Assembly: GCA_002331025.1 (NCBI GenBank)
Contig: DCYG01000001.1
Location: forward strand, 37,754-101,753
Length of the DNA: 64,000 nt
Direction: 5' to 3'
From: Firmicutes bacterium UBA2116
Lineage (GTDB): Bacteria; Bacillota; Clostridia; Tissierellales; Sedimentibacteraceae
Position 1 is the first letter of the stretch; every line of letters starts with the position of its first letter. Below, piece by piece: positions 1-9,249 of the stretch. The notes under the pieces are model-generated. The model searched no databases. It was not told the origin of the DNA and saw nothing but the letters and a program-made list of their open reading frames with translations. The translations under genes and the position numbers were made by a program.

Positions 1-39
1 TCAATATTTTAGCACTGTTTAATAATTACACACTAATAT

Positions 40-1974
40 TTACATTTGATAATTATATATATCCAAATTATATTTTTTTACTTTGTTATATATCGTGTTT
101 CTTGTCACTTTAAGCATGTTTGCTGCCGTAGTAATATTTCCGTTGGATACTATAAGAGCTTGTTTAATTGCTCTTTCCTCTAAAACCTCTAATGGAACAA
201 TATCATTTTCATTTGATGAGTTCATACAACTATGTTGATTTATGCTATTATCTTGATAAAACAGATCACTATTTATCTCTTTTTCAGTAATCATATTACC
301 CTCGCAAATATTAACAGCTCTTTCCAGCACATTTTCTAACTCTCTTACATTTCCGGGCCAATCATATTTAATTAACAAATCCAATGCATCCGAAGAGATG
401 CCTAAAATAGTTTTATCCAAACGATAGCTATATTTATTTATAAAATATTCAGCTAATATAGGTATGTCTGATTTTCGTTCTCTCATGGATGGAATTTTAA
501 CATTCAATACGTTAATCCTATAATATAAATCCCTTCTGAAAAGTCCTTGGTCACATAACTTAATCAGGTCTTTATTCGTAGCAGCAATAATTTTAACATC
601 TACATTAAAAACATTATATCCTCCAACCCGTGTAACCTTTTTATCCTGAAGCACTCTCAACAGCTTAACCTGCATGTCAAGCGGCATCTCGCCGATTTCG
701 TCTAAAAATATTGTACCACCTTCGGCAAGCTCAAATTTACCTGTCCTTCCCTTTGTGGATGCTCCTGTAAAGGAGCCGGCCTCATAACCAAACAATTCCG
801 ATTCTAATAATTCTCTTGGTATAGCACCACAATTAATCGTTACAAATGGCTGATCTCTTCTATTGCTATGACTATGTATCGAATGTGCAATTAACTCCTT
901 ACCTGTACCGCTTTCACCTGTTATTAAAACATTGGATGTACTGTTTGCAGCAATCTTTGCTATTTTTATACACTTTTTAAGATTAGTGCTGTTTCCTATT
1001 ATATCATCGAACCTAAAGTTGGAATACGCACCCGTCATCTCATTTATAAGTTTTTGTACTCTCTTAATCTTTCTGAATGTATCAACCACATTGACTATGT
1101 TTCCATCATCATCTTTTACCGGAACAGCTGTCTTTATAAAATGAGTCTTTACACCTGTCCTGTCCGAAACTATAATTTCTTTGTCAACGTAGCCTTGTCC
1201 CGTTTTCAAAACATCTAAAATCACCGGTTTAAAATCCACCAATTCCGAAACGTGCTTTCCCATTGATGTTTCTCTATCAAATCCTAAAATTTCTGCTCCA
1301 ACCTGATTGATATACTCCAAGCGACCTTCTTTATCAATTATGAGCAATCCATCTGTAATGGAATTCATAATGGCGCTCTGCATCTTGTACCTCAAGCTTA
1401 ACTCTTTGTTGCTATTGTTAGATTCGTATCCTAATCCTATTATCTTGGCAATTGACTCAATTATACTTAACGAATCATTGCTGCTTCTGCCTTTGGACAC
1501 TATTGCCGAAAGAGTTGCAATTATCTCATTATTATAATAAATCGGTGCACTCATTGATGCAAGGTTATGATAACAATCACAATAATGATCATCTCCAATT
1601 AAACATATAGGTTTATTTTCAATACTCGAAGTACTTATTGAGGTATTCCCATTGTACTCCTCACTAAATCGTCCACCCAAACAAAAATAAGCATTATCTA
1701 ACCTTTTATTTGAATTAGGTTGTATTTCATCAACAATATATCCTTCCTTATTCACTAAAGCTATTAACAAATAATCGTTAAGAAGTTTTTCCACCTGTTC
1801 CATAAATGGATGTGCAGTTTTTATTAAATCTTTGTGTTTCACTAATAAATTTCTTAAGTCAGATTCAGATATATCGTTATAACATAGATCGCTTCGTCTG
1901 TTTGTATTCAGATGCTCACATCTTTCCCATCCATTTAATACATAATCATGTTTTTGAATCACAAATGATATCAT
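40..1974 (-). CDS. sigma-54-dependent transcriptional activator (PAS / AAA+ / Fis HTH)
   Basis: Enhancer-binding activator that would drive RNA polymerase carrying sigma-54. The N-terminal ~190 residues look like a GAF-type sensor, followed by a PAS domain (about 200-310), the AAA+ domain (about 325-560) with Walker A GESGTGKE, the sigma-54 contact loop GSFTGA (about 405-410) and Walker B GGTIFLDEIGEM, and a C-terminal Fis-type helix-turn-helix (about 605-644). The start ATG at 1974 is preceded by AAGGAGG at 7-nt spacing; an ATG six bases upstream is too close to that site. No histidine kinase or receiver domain is visible, so it probably senses a ligand directly, like AcoR-type activators. 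I could not identify a -24/-12 target promoter nearby; its targets may lie left of the window. Confidence 0.93.
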   Translation of the reverse strand: MISFVIQKHDYVLNGWERCEHLNTNRRSDLCYNDISESDLRNLLVKHKDLIKTAHPFMEQVEKLLNDYLLIALVNKEGYIVDEIQPNSNKRLDNAYFCLGGRFSEEYNGNTSISTSSIENKPICLIGDDHYCDCYHNLASMSAPIYYNNEIIATLSAIVSKGRSSNDSLSIIESIAKIIGLGYESNNSNKELSLRYKMQSAIMNSITDGLLIIDKEGRLEYINQVGAEILGFDRETSMGKHVSELVDFKPVILDVLKTGQGYVDKEIIVSDRTGVKTHFIKTAVPVKDDDGNIVNVVDTFRKIKRVQKLINEMTGAYSNFRFDDIIGNSTNLKKCIKIAKIAANSTSNVLITGESGTGKELIAHSIHSHSNRRDQPFVTINCGAIPRELLESELFGYEAGSFTGASTKGRTGKFELAEGGTIFLDEIGEMPLDMQVKLLRVLQDKKVTRVGGYNVFNVDVKIIAATNKDLIKLCDQGLFRRDLYYRINVLNVKIPSMRERKSDIPILAEYFINKYSYRLDKTILGISSDALDLLIKYDWPGNVRELENVLERAVNICEGNMITEKEINSDLFYQDNSINQHSCMNSSNENDIVPLEVLEERAIKQALIVSNGNITTAANMLKVTRNTIYNKVKKYNLDIYNYQM

Positions 1975-2091
1975 AATCATACCTCCTTGGAACCATATGT
2001 TAACGTTTGATTTTGAATTATATTACATTAATTAATAAATGTCAAATTTTAACACCCGTTATCTTAATATATAATATTTTATTTACGTACG

Positions 2092-3075
2092 TTAATCAAA
2101 CATGCATTGAATAAATTCTTCTTTAGAGATTCTTCCTAAATAATCCTCAACAGCAATATCTGACAAGGCATCAAGAACTTCATTTTCATTATATTTTAGT
2201 CCTCTTATTTTTTGTTCTAATTCCTGTATATCGCCTTTTCCAAAAAAATCTCCGTATATTTTACAATTTTCTATTATGCCGTTTTCAACCTGCAGTCTTG
2301 CTTCAACACAACCGCCTGCAAATCTGTTATATCCGCTATAATTAAATTTAGGTGATTTACCGTAATTCCACTCCCAGGTACCATATCTTTCATCGACCAT
2401 TTTTTGAATGTTATTTTTGTCCTCTTCGGATAATTCATAGGTTTCTAAAGGTTGATCAAAGTATTCAAATATGTTTTTTAATAAAACCTGTTTAAATTGC
2501 AAGACATCAATATCATCCTTAACGTACGGCTTTATGTTGGTAACTCGGCTGGAAACTGATTTAACTCCCTTTGATTCTATTTTATCTCTTTTTACATTTA
2601 ACGCCTTCGACAATGTATCTAATTTGGAATCAAAAAGCAAGGTTCCATGATTTAAAACTCTTCCTTTATTTACACTTTGAGCAATTCCGGAAAATTTCTT
2701 TCCATCAATTACAATGTCGTTTCTCCCCGACAATTCACAATTAACTCCCAGCTTTTCCAATGCTTTAATTATAGGAACGTTGTATGTTTTAAAATCAATT
2801 AAATTGCTTTCTGTTTTAGTTATAAATGAAAAATTTAAATTTCCCAGATCATGATAAACTGCACCTCCGCCGGTTACCCTTCTGACAACATTTATATTAT
2901 GTTCCTTAACATAATCCATATTGATTTCTTCAACCGTATTTTGATTTTTCCCTACGATTATAGAAGGTCCGTTTCTCCACAATAAAACAATATCTTCATC
3001 TAAATTTTTAAAAATGTATTCTTCAAATGCTAAATTATAATGTGGATCAATAGAATTATTTTCAATAAACTTCAT
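2092..3075 (-). CDS. lplA: lipoate-protein ligase A
   Basis: Adenylates free lipoate and transfers it to the lysine of lipoyl domains. The family signature RRVTGGGAVYHDLGNLNFSF lies at about residues 64-83, and the conserved K-F-S-G-I-A-Q stretch follows at about 126-133. The length of 327 residues fits the two-domain LplA with its C-terminal accessory domain. The start ATG has GGAGC five bases upstream. It sits 9 bp behind the PP-loop gene and is probably co-transcribed. Its obvious client in this window is GcvH of the glycine cleavage operon at 13.9-19.8 kb; no lipA or lipB is visible here, which suggests (inference) that the cell scavenges lipoate. Confidence 0.95.
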   Translation of the reverse strand: MKFIENNSIDPHYNLAFEEYIFKNLDEDIVLLWRNGPSIIVGKNQNTVEEINMDYVKEHNINVVRRVTGGGAVYHDLGNLNFSFITKTESNLIDFKTYNVPIIKALEKLGVNCELSGRNDIVIDGKKFSGIAQSVNKGRVLNHGTLLFDSKLDTLSKALNVKRDKIESKGVKSVSSRVTNIKPYVKDDIDVLQFKQVLLKNIFEYFDQPLETYELSEEDKNNIQKMVDERYGTWEWNYGKSPKFNYSGYNRFAGGCVEARLQVENGIIENCKIYGDFFGKGDIQELEQKIRGLKYNENEVLDALSDIAVEDYLGRISKEEFIQCMFD

Positions 3076-3084
3076 TTTTAGCTC

Positions 3085-3747
3085 CTATTTTAACAACTGT
3101 ATTTTAATATGTGCCCACTTTTCACCTACCGGTATAACCTCAGTACCAAAATTTAATTTAATGGATTTTTTAAAAATAGGACCGTCATAAACAACTGTAT
3201 GGTATTCTCCATTTTCACCGCATGCATCTGCTCCATAATTTTCTATTTCTTCAATCAATGATAGGCTCAAATCCTGTCCCAGAAATTTTGTGTTTAATGA
3301 TGTAGTGTCAACTACCACAATTTTTGCTTTAAAACCAAGGTTTATAAATTCTTTAACTATATCCTTCCTATTAATTTTCCAAAGAGGAAGAACAGCGGTA
3401 ATTGCTGCTTTTTCACAGACTTTTTCTTCCCACTGTCTATGTTCTTCCAAATCTATATCACCAAATACTCCGTAATTTATACCCTGTTTTTTGAATAATT
3501 TAATATGCGATACAAATACGTTTTCATAATCATTAAATTCAGCTCTTCCTATTATACTTTCTATCCCTATTGCATCTGCTTGAGCTCGAAATATATTTTC
3601 ATCCAATCTGTGTGCTGAACTTATTCCGCTTTCTAAGCTAAACATCGTCAAGAGCTTTCGAGGTTCATATCCTGACTCTATTGCCTTATATAGAGCTAAG
3701 CAAGAGTCCTTTCCTCCACTCCATGAAACAAAACAATTTTTATCCAA
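3085..3747 (-). CDS. PP-loop ATPase, Dph6/diphthine-ammonia-ligase-like family
   Basis: Member of the ATP-pyrophosphatase family often annotated as diphthine-ammonia ligase. The PP-loop motif SWSGGKDSCLALYKA starts at residue 8, and a C-terminal G-E-N-G-E-Y-H-T motif (about 180-188) is typical of this family. Bacteria do not make diphthamide, so the annotated reaction cannot be the real one; an amidation or adenylation of another substrate is more likely. The start is TTG at 3747 with GGAG seven bases upstream. It is followed at 9 bp by lplA, which may hint at a cofactor-related job, but this is only positional inference. Confidence 0.85.
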   Translation of the reverse strand: MDKNCFVSWSGGKDSCLALYKAIESGYEPRKLLTMFSLESGISSAHRLDENIFRAQADAIGIESIIGRAEFNDYENVFVSHIKLFKKQGINYGVFGDIDLEEHRQWEEKVCEKAAITAVLPLWKINRKDIVKEFINLGFKAKIVVVDTTSLNTKFLGQDLSLSLIEEIENYGADACGENGEYHTVVYDGPIFKKSIKLNFGTEVIPVGEKWAHIKIQLLK

Positions 3748-3928
3748 CAGCTCACTCCTTACACAAGAAAATAAAAATAAATTACTCTATTATATAACAT
3801 TCCGTCTATATTTTCAAGAATTTACTTTCTTTGTTTCTTTTTAATTAATTGTGAGATTATTGTTGAAATATGTATAATTTTGATGATATAATCAAAATAA
3901 ATCAGATATATTCTTGCGGGGGTACGAC

Positions 3929-4927
3929 ATGAAAAAATTTACGTTAATTTTATTAGTAATTGCACTTTTATTTATACACATGGTTCCAGACTATTCATAC
4001 GCAGCGGTAAATAATACGGGAATAACCGGTGTTGAAGGAGAACAAATAAATCAACTTAAGGTTCTGACCACTAAAATAATTAATATTATAAATAATATGT
4101 TGGACACAGGGTATGTACCCTCGGAACAAGCCATTAAAATATTATCAATCGGAAATTCCTTTTCACAGGATTCAGTTTATTATCTTAATGAGATTGCCAA
4201 GGCGGCTGGTGTAAAGGTAATTGTAGGAAATTTATATAACAGCGGATGTTCATTAGAAAGACATCTTAAGTATGCAAAAAGCGATGAAAAAGCATATACA
4301 TACTATAAGTGGAACTCAAAAGGAATGAAGGAATACAAAAATAAGACCATGAAGAATGCCATATTGGATGAGGATTGGGACTATATTACGTTGCAACAAG
4401 CTTCTGCAGAATCAGGCATATACGATACATTCCAACCGTATCTGAATGAATTGATAGATTATATAGAGGAGCTTTCAACTAATCCTGATTTAAAGCTTGC
4501 ACTTAATATGACATGGGCTTATGCAAGTAAAAGTCCAAACAATAACTTTGATTATTATAAAAGAAATCAAATTACAATGTATAATTCAATTATTGATGCC
4601 TATAAACAAGCATCGGATGAAACAGGAATAGATATAATTATCCCATGCGGAACTGCTATACAAAATGCAAGAAATAATAAATACCTGAGGACATCAGCCG
4701 ATGAATTAACAAGTGACGGTTATCACTTGGGATACGGATTGGCACGATATATAGTTGGGTTAACCTTTTTTCAAAAAATAATTGTCGAAAATGAAAATAT
4801 AGATATAAACTTATCCAAGAATGTTGCATTTTTTCCTGATACTAAGGACTGCACCGAGGAATTAGCTTCTTTGGCAAAAAAAGCAGCAATAAATGCAGTA
4901 AAAAATCCGTTTGAAATTACGAAGTAG
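3929..4927 (+). CDS. secreted DUF4886-type SGNH-like hydrolase
   Basis: Probable exported hydrolase of 332 residues. The first ~26 residues form a signal peptide (MKKF, hydrophobic core, ending near SYA). The motif ILSIGNSFSQDSVYYLNEIA (about 74-93) carries the nucleophile-type serine context of SGNH/GDSL-like proteins, and TSDGYHLG near the C-terminus supplies the D-x-x-H pair. This arrangement matches the DUF4886 family. The ATG at 3929 has a GGGGG site six bases upstream; a TTG 15 bases upstream overlaps that site and was rejected. Substrate unknown; esterase on carbohydrate or lipid is plausible. It stands alone between divergent or convergent neighbours. Confidence 0.82.
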   Translation: MKKFTLILLVIALLFIHMVPDYSYAAVNNTGITGVEGEQINQLKVLTTKIINIINNMLDTGYVPSEQAIKILSIGNSFSQDSVYYLNEIAKAAGVKVIVGNLYNSGCSLERHLKYAKSDEKAYTYYKWNSKGMKEYKNKTMKNAILDEDWDYITLQQASAESGIYDTFQPYLNELIDYIEELSTNPDLKLALNMTWAYASKSPNNNFDYYKRNQITMYNSIIDAYKQASDETGIDIIIPCGTAIQNARNNKYLRTSADELTSDGYHLGYGLARYIVGLTFFQKIIVENENIDINLSKNVAFFPDTKDCTEELASLAKKAAINAVKNPFEITK

Positions 4928-4947
4928 TTGAATATTGTATATAGATG

Positions 4948-5001
4948 TTAAGCAGACGACCCAAATTTTTAATTTGGTGTCGGTCGCTTATGCTGTAAGT
5001 G
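4948..5001 (+). repeat. terminator-associated palindromic repeat, copy 1
   Basis: About 54 bp, an imperfect inverted repeat. The left arm is TAAGCAGACGACCCAAAT and the right arm ATTTGGTGTCGGTCGCTTA, followed by a non-palindromic tail GCTGTAAGTG. The tail ends exactly where the A7 tract (T7 on the minus strand) of the aminotransferase terminator begins. Three other full copies occur at 26237, 33069 and 49480. Confidence 0.85.
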
Positions 5002-5040
5002 AAAAAAAGCTTATGAACATTAATTCATAAGCTTTTAAAG
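5002..5040 (-). terminator. intrinsic terminator of the aminotransferase gene
   Basis: On the minus strand AAAAGCTTATGAA pairs with TTCATAAGCTTTT, ending in a T7 run. It lies ~25 bp behind the aminotransferase stop and directly abuts repeat copy 1. Confidence 0.85.
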
Positions 5041-5062
5041 TTTTATTTTATTATTTTATTTA

Positions 5063-6379
5063 TTATCTGCTTGCTTCAAATTGTTTCAGAAGTTTTACAA
5101 ATAACTCAGGAACTTTCATCATAGTTTCCGGAGATTCAACATATGAAATACGGAATTGGGTACTTCCAGGATTACTTTGTCCCTTTGCAATATCATAGAA
5201 TCCTTTCATAGGAGCAACCAATAATGTTGTTTGAACTCCGTCTATTTCAACTGCACCTTCTCCTGCACAGTAAAGCACGAATTCAATAGCATCAAATCCC
5301 GGTTTAACAACATTTCTTACATCTATAACCGTATATATTGATGCATCAGGACTTGATATAATTAAGCCCGGCTCTAAATCTTTTAATCCCTTGCTTACTT
5401 TTTTAATTGTATCTCCGTAATAATTACGAAGTTCTTTACACCAGCTTGCAATTTGCTCTTTACTTTCATGTGCTAAAGCTCCGAATATATATTGTCCGAT
5501 AGCATTTGCACATAAATTTGCTGTATATTCAGCTGCGCAGCGGTTATTGAATTCCGCGCTGTCAGTAACTACCGCACCGATTCTTAATCCGCAGGCATTC
5601 CATACTTTTGAAGCTGTTTCAATGCTTATTCTTCTTCCTTCGATACCAGGCACATCTTTGTCTGTAATGCCCCAAATACTTACTAATTCACTGCCTTCAA
5701 CATAATATAATTCACGATAAGCTTCATCACTTACCATCCATAGGTTGTATTTTACGCATAATTCAGCAAGTGCTTTAAGAGTTTCTTTATCATATAATTG
5801 TCCTGTCGGATTGTCATATGGTATAACAAGTAATGCTCCGGGATTATTAGCTTTTATAACTTCTTCTATCTTATTAAGTTCAGGTAAGCTGAATTTACCA
5901 TCTTCATTCAAGTGACGTTTTACTGTAACAGTCTTACGTCCTACTCTTTCAGCAAATGAAATATAGTTCGTATATGCCGGATCTATCATCATTAATGGTT
6001 TTTCATCTGTTCCTGCAGGTCCGCAAACTCCCATTATTAACAATTCCATACCTGTTGATCCGCCATCTGTTACTGTAACATGTAAATTACTTGTATCAAA
6101 GCCTTCGCACTTAAGAATGTTCTTGAATGCTTCTTGAGTTTCATCAAATCCGCCTGTAGCTGTATATCTTATAACACCTTTATTAAACGGACTTTCAGGC
6201 GCATCTAAGTTAAACATTCTGTTCATCATAGCAGGATTTGTCGGAAGAGAAACATTGCCTATACCTATATTGATAACTGCTTCAGGTTTAACTTTACGTT
6301 CTGCGTATTTCATCTGTGCCAATCTAACATCTGATGGCACTCTTGACTCAAAATGTGCTGACATAATTGGTTTGCTCAT
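5063..6379 (-). CDS. class I/II PLP-dependent aminotransferase
   Basis: Fold-type I pyridoxal-phosphate enzyme of 438 residues. Landmarks are IPYDNPTGQLYD (Asn of the cofactor pocket), VSDEAYREL (Asp/Tyr pair), TASKVWNACGLRIG with the PLP-binding lysine, and FRISYVES with the substrate-carboxylate arginine near the C-terminus. The start ATG at 6379 has a perfect GGAGG at 8-nt spacing; the TTG upstream overlaps that site. It is a single-gene unit with its own terminator. The amino donor cannot be told from sequence; in this amino-acid-fermenting context an aspartate/alanine/branched-chain type enzyme is plausible. Confidence 0.9.
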   Translation of the reverse strand: MSKPIMSAHFESRVPSDVRLAQMKYAERKVKPEAVINIGIGNVSLPTNPAMMNRMFNLDAPESPFNKGVIRYTATGGFDETQEAFKNILKCEGFDTSNLHVTVTDGGSTGMELLIMGVCGPAGTDEKPLMMIDPAYTNYISFAERVGRKTVTVKRHLNEDGKFSLPELNKIEEVIKANNPGALLVIPYDNPTGQLYDKETLKALAELCVKYNLWMVSDEAYRELYYVEGSELVSIWGITDKDVPGIEGRRISIETASKVWNACGLRIGAVVTDSAEFNNRCAAEYTANLCANAIGQYIFGALAHESKEQIASWCKELRNYYGDTIKKVSKGLKDLEPGLIISSPDASIYTVIDVRNVVKPGFDAIEFVLYCAGEGAVEIDGVQTTLLVAPMKGFYDIAKGQSNPGSTQFRISYVESPETMMKVPELFVKLLKQFEASR

Positions 6380-6394
6380 AAAAAAAACCTCCAA

Positions 6395-6688
6395 AGTTTT
6401 ATAATTTGAATTCTAATAGTATTATTATGTAAATTTTTTTATATCTTAAACACATTATATAAAAATAAAAAGCATTTGTCCATAGCCACTATTACAATAA
6501 TTATGTTAAAAATGCAATATATCGTATAGCAAATATCATTTAGTTGAATTAAGGTTTAAAAAAACGCATAATAATTATTCTACCTAATGCACTTTATTAC
6601 AATAAATTTATATTCTCAGTGCTAACACCACAATATTTATCTAATGCATCTTATTTTTAACGAATTTCATTTTCAAATGCTTCTATCT
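6395..6688. other. AT-rich intergenic region
   Basis: No supported gene. It contains the promoter region of the aminotransferase and AT-rich sequence leading into the accessory island. Confidence 0.5.
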
Positions 6689-6868
6689 CTAACAACGGTA
6701 TATTTGCAGGTTAAGCCACTCTTGTACACGATCAAATAAATGCGGTTGAATTTGCGGGTAGGTTAGATTTTCAGGCAAATAGTCAAACAGCACAAGTTCT
6801 GCCATTTCATAATCAGGTAGTTCTGATAATTCTTTTATATCAGCAAAAACAGGTATCCTCCAGTCCAT
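6689..6868 (-). CDS. small hypothetical protein (59 aa)
   Basis: Short open frame beginning MDWRIPVFADIKELSEL and ending at a TAG, with acidic and aromatic character (for example FDYLPENLTYPQIQPHLFD). A weak AAGG site lies about seven bases before the ATG. I do not recognise the family. It lies at the edge of the HicAB / restriction-modification island and could be a real small gene or the 3' end of a decayed one. Confidence 0.4.
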   Translation of the reverse strand: MDWRIPVFADIKELSELPDYEMAELVLFDYLPENLTYPQIQPHLFDRVQEWLNLQIYRC

Positions 6869-7028
6869 AGTACTGCCTTATCAACATTTTGAATTATAAT
6901 ATTTCACAAGTTATATCCTTCTATCCAATATACGTTAAAATGCGTTTTCAATTTTACAAAACGCATTTTAACACATTTACTTTAATTAAGTTTTCTTCTT
7001 CCTAAAAACTCTGTACCAATGGTAATCA

Positions 7029-7391
7029 TCATTTAACTAACATTGTATCATTTCTTGAAAGAAGATACACACAATACTGGTTCATACTGATACCTTCTCT
7101 CTTAGAGTTTTCTGCAAGAGTTCTATGAAGGCTACGGGGAATACGTAATTTAAACTGTCCCGAATAATCTCCAAGACTATCCGGTTCTTGAATATCAATC
7201 CCTTCTTCCAGTGCTGCTTCAATCCATGCTTTTTTCGCATCAATCGCATTCGCAACCGCTGCTTCTACTGTCTCACCAGAAGTAATACAACCCGGAAGAT
7301 CTGGATAGGAAACTACAAATCCGCCTTCAGCTTTATCTTCTACAATCTCCATACGATAGGACATTGCCATATAATCATTAAGTTTCTTCAT
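7029..7391 (-). CDS. hicB: HicB-family antitoxin
   Basis: Antitoxin partner of HicA. Residues about 12-70 form the HicB RNase-H-like fold, with the typical stretch EGGFVVSYPDLPGCITSGET, and the C-terminal ~45 residues (KLRIPRSLHRTLAENSKREG) look like a ribbon-helix-helix DNA-binding domain, so it should also repress its own promoter. The ATG at 7391 overlaps the 3' end of hicA by 14 bp, which implies translational coupling. A start 15 bases upstream is possible but lacks a better RBS. Confidence 0.92.
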   Translation of the reverse strand: MKKLNDYMAMSYRMEIVEDKAEGGFVVSYPDLPGCITSGETVEAAVANAIDAKKAWIEAALEEGIDIQEPDSLGDYSGQFKLRIPRSLHRTLAENSKREGISMNQYCVYLLSRNDTMLVK

Positions 7392-7632
7392 TATTTTTCG
7401 CCTCACTTTCTACAATATGCTTTACCATCTCAACATATATCTTCTTAATCGGCTCATGCTTTGGTACAGTTATAGGTTGGCAGCCCGACTTGCGAAATGT
7501 GTAATGGCTGCTTCCACTTCTTGGAGCCTTCATCTCATATCCATAGTTCTCCATCACTTTACACAATTCCTTAAATCGGAGGTCCTTTGATAATGAGCAA
7601 ATTTTTATTAATAGTTTATCCCATTTTGACAT
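7378..7632 (-). CDS. hicA: HicA-family mRNA interferase toxin
   Basis: Small dsRBD-like toxin of 84 residues that would cleave mRNA when free of HicB. The family core is present: MENYGYEMKAPRSGSSHYTF followed by PITVPKHEPIKKIYV; the histidine in GSSHYTF is the expected catalytic residue. RBS AGGAGG precedes the ATG. Gene order toxin-antitoxin with a 14-bp overlap is typical for hicAB. It is next to a restriction-modification system, so both belong to one accessory island. Confidence 0.93.
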   Translation of the reverse strand: MSKWDKLLIKICSLSKDLRFKELCKVMENYGYEMKAPRSGSSHYTFRKSGCQPITVPKHEPIKKIYVEMVKHIVESEAKNNEET

Positions 7633-7652
7633 CTTGAATACCTCCTAATTAT

Positions 7653-7681
7653 ATTATATTTGGTGTCATATTTGGTGTCAA
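7653..7681 (-). promoter_or_regulatory. hicAB promoter with tandem operator-like repeats
   Basis: TTGACA (7681-7676) and TATAAT (7658-7653) are spaced by exactly 17 bp on the minus strand. The spacer is built from two head-to-tail copies of TGACACCAAATA, so a bound HicB (RHH) could cover both promoter elements. Confidence 0.75.
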
Positions 7682-7903
7682 TATGTTTTTATATTATCTC
7701 AATATTTGTCTCAATTCTTTTAGGTCTCATATTATTTAGCATTGTAATTCAATTTTACTATCATTTTTAACCGGTAATATTATTTTTCATCTTGACATTC
7801 TTTAACATTATATTTGTAAGCATAGCGATATCTTCTTTTTGCTGTAATATCACTGTTTTAAGAAAAGATATCAATATTTATTTTGCACGGCTTTCTCTAT
7901 GGA

Positions 7904-8161
7904 TTAAATTTTTTTCACACCATCTAAAAATACACACAAATGTGGATTATAAGAATTTTCTACTACACTTACATTATAACTCACTCCCAAAACATTATTG
8001 TCCATAGAGTTGTTCGTATTTCTAACAAAATATGTAATTCCATCATTGTAATAAGTTTATCCAATAAAAGGAATAATATCTCCTATCATATTAGCTTTAG
8101 TTAGTCTTGCTCCTGAATTTATATTACAAATATCAGTCAAGAAAAACTCTTCCAATTCCAT
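7904..8161 (-). pseudogene. decayed third target-recognition domain of a BcgI-like specificity subunit
   Basis: An 86-codon frame beginning MELEEFFLTDICNINSGARL resembles the N-terminal part of the recognition domains of the intact specificity gene just upstream (W-x-E-F-F-I...). It is broken by an in-frame TAA at 8057-8059 directly after the conserved I-P-F-I-G motif, and continues in frame with TYYNDGITYFVRNT and GVSYNVSVVENSYNP before ending at 7904. It is only about half a recognition domain. Most likely it is the leftover of domain exchange or of a longer earlier specificity gene. Confidence 0.7.
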
Positions 8162-8190
8162 CTTATCAAAGGAGCTGCATTATATATTTT

Positions 8191-9249
8191 TTATTTATCA
8201 AGATATTTCAAAACATTTTTTATCTGTTTTTTTTCAATATTTTTTACGAAATTTTCCATGTATTCATAATGAATTTTACCATCTAATACGGGAAGCATAA
8301 TTTTTTGCCTTTTCAATCTTCCTGTCCCCATTTTATATCCATAGCCATACTTCTCTCTCTGCCTTGTGATTGCGTAAGTTATAAAAAGGGAAGTATATTT
8401 ATTTCTTTTAATAGGCTTTAATTTCCTAGTATCATTTCCATAAAGGGCTTCATATGAATGATAAAATGAATATCCTACTGAACCATTACGGTTTACAGAT
8501 ATACATTCAGATTCTTTTGTAGTATTTTCATTATCAACAAAATATCCGATACCATTATTGCTAGCGGTCGCTGTAATATATGGTGTATTTCCATCTATTC
8601 GTTCTCGTTCGTAAATATCCTTACCCGATACAATTTCTGCTGTTTCTTCTATAAAAAACTCTCCCCACTCTACATCTGTAAGCACTTCTGGACTAATCAC
8701 CAAATCAAGCAATATATCCTTATAGTAATCTTTTAGTCTTTGCCTTTGCTTTTCTTCTCTTTCCCTGATAAATTTTTCCATAAAGTGCCAATTGGGATTA
8801 CCATCCTCATTTATAGGCAATACTATTTTTGTACGATTTAACCTTGTTAAAGTCGCCCCATTTCCACCCCAATTAAACTTTTTCATTTGAATTTTAATGA
8901 GCGGAATGATAAACATAGCATTATTTCTATTTAAATTTGAGTTTCGTAATACTTGAATATTTTGACCGGTAAAAAAAGCATTTCTTTGGTAAAATACTGT
9001 TTGCGTATCTAAACCAATAGTTATAACATTACCCTCATCTTTTTTATACTTTTTATTTTGTTCATCAGTAATAAACAGATTAATACCGTTATCTATTTCG
9101 CTTCTCGTAATATAAGGAGTATCTCCAGTAATAACATTCAACTTATTTTTGTCAATTCCGCTTCGTGTTGCCGTAATATTGAAAAGACCTTCATCTCCTC
9201 CAATAAAAAATTCTCTCCAATCGACGTCTTCTAAATTACATCTATACAT
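8191..9249 (-). CDS. BcgI-like restriction-modification specificity subunit
   Basis: DNA-recognition subunit with two target-recognition domains. Domain 1 starts at VDWREFFIGG (about residues 10-20) and domain 2 at VEWGEFFIEETAEIVSGKDI (about 200-220); each is followed by an I-T-x-x-P-Y-I-T motif and ends in a helical segment (MEKFIREREEKQRQRLKDY and MENFVKNIEKKQIKN). This is the two-TRD layout of BcgI B and HsdS proteins, predicting a bipartite target. The ATG at 9249 overlaps the stop of the upstream gene (ATGTATAG), implying coupling; an ATG at 9261 is an alternative. Confidence 0.88.
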   Translation of the reverse strand: MYRCNLEDVDWREFFIGGDEGLFNITATRSGIDKNKLNVITGDTPYITRSEIDNGINLFITDEQNKKYKKDEGNVITIGLDTQTVFYQRNAFFTGQNIQVLRNSNLNRNNAMFIIPLIKIQMKKFNWGGNGATLTRLNRTKIVLPINEDGNPNWHFMEKFIREREEKQRQRLKDYYKDILLDLVISPEVLTDVEWGEFFIEETAEIVSGKDIYERERIDGNTPYITATASNNGIGYFVDNENTTKESECISVNRNGSVGYSFYHSYEALYGNDTRKLKPIKRNKYTSLFITYAITRQREKYGYGYKMGTGRLKRQKIMLPVLDGKIHYEYMENFVKNIEKKQIKNVLKYLDK

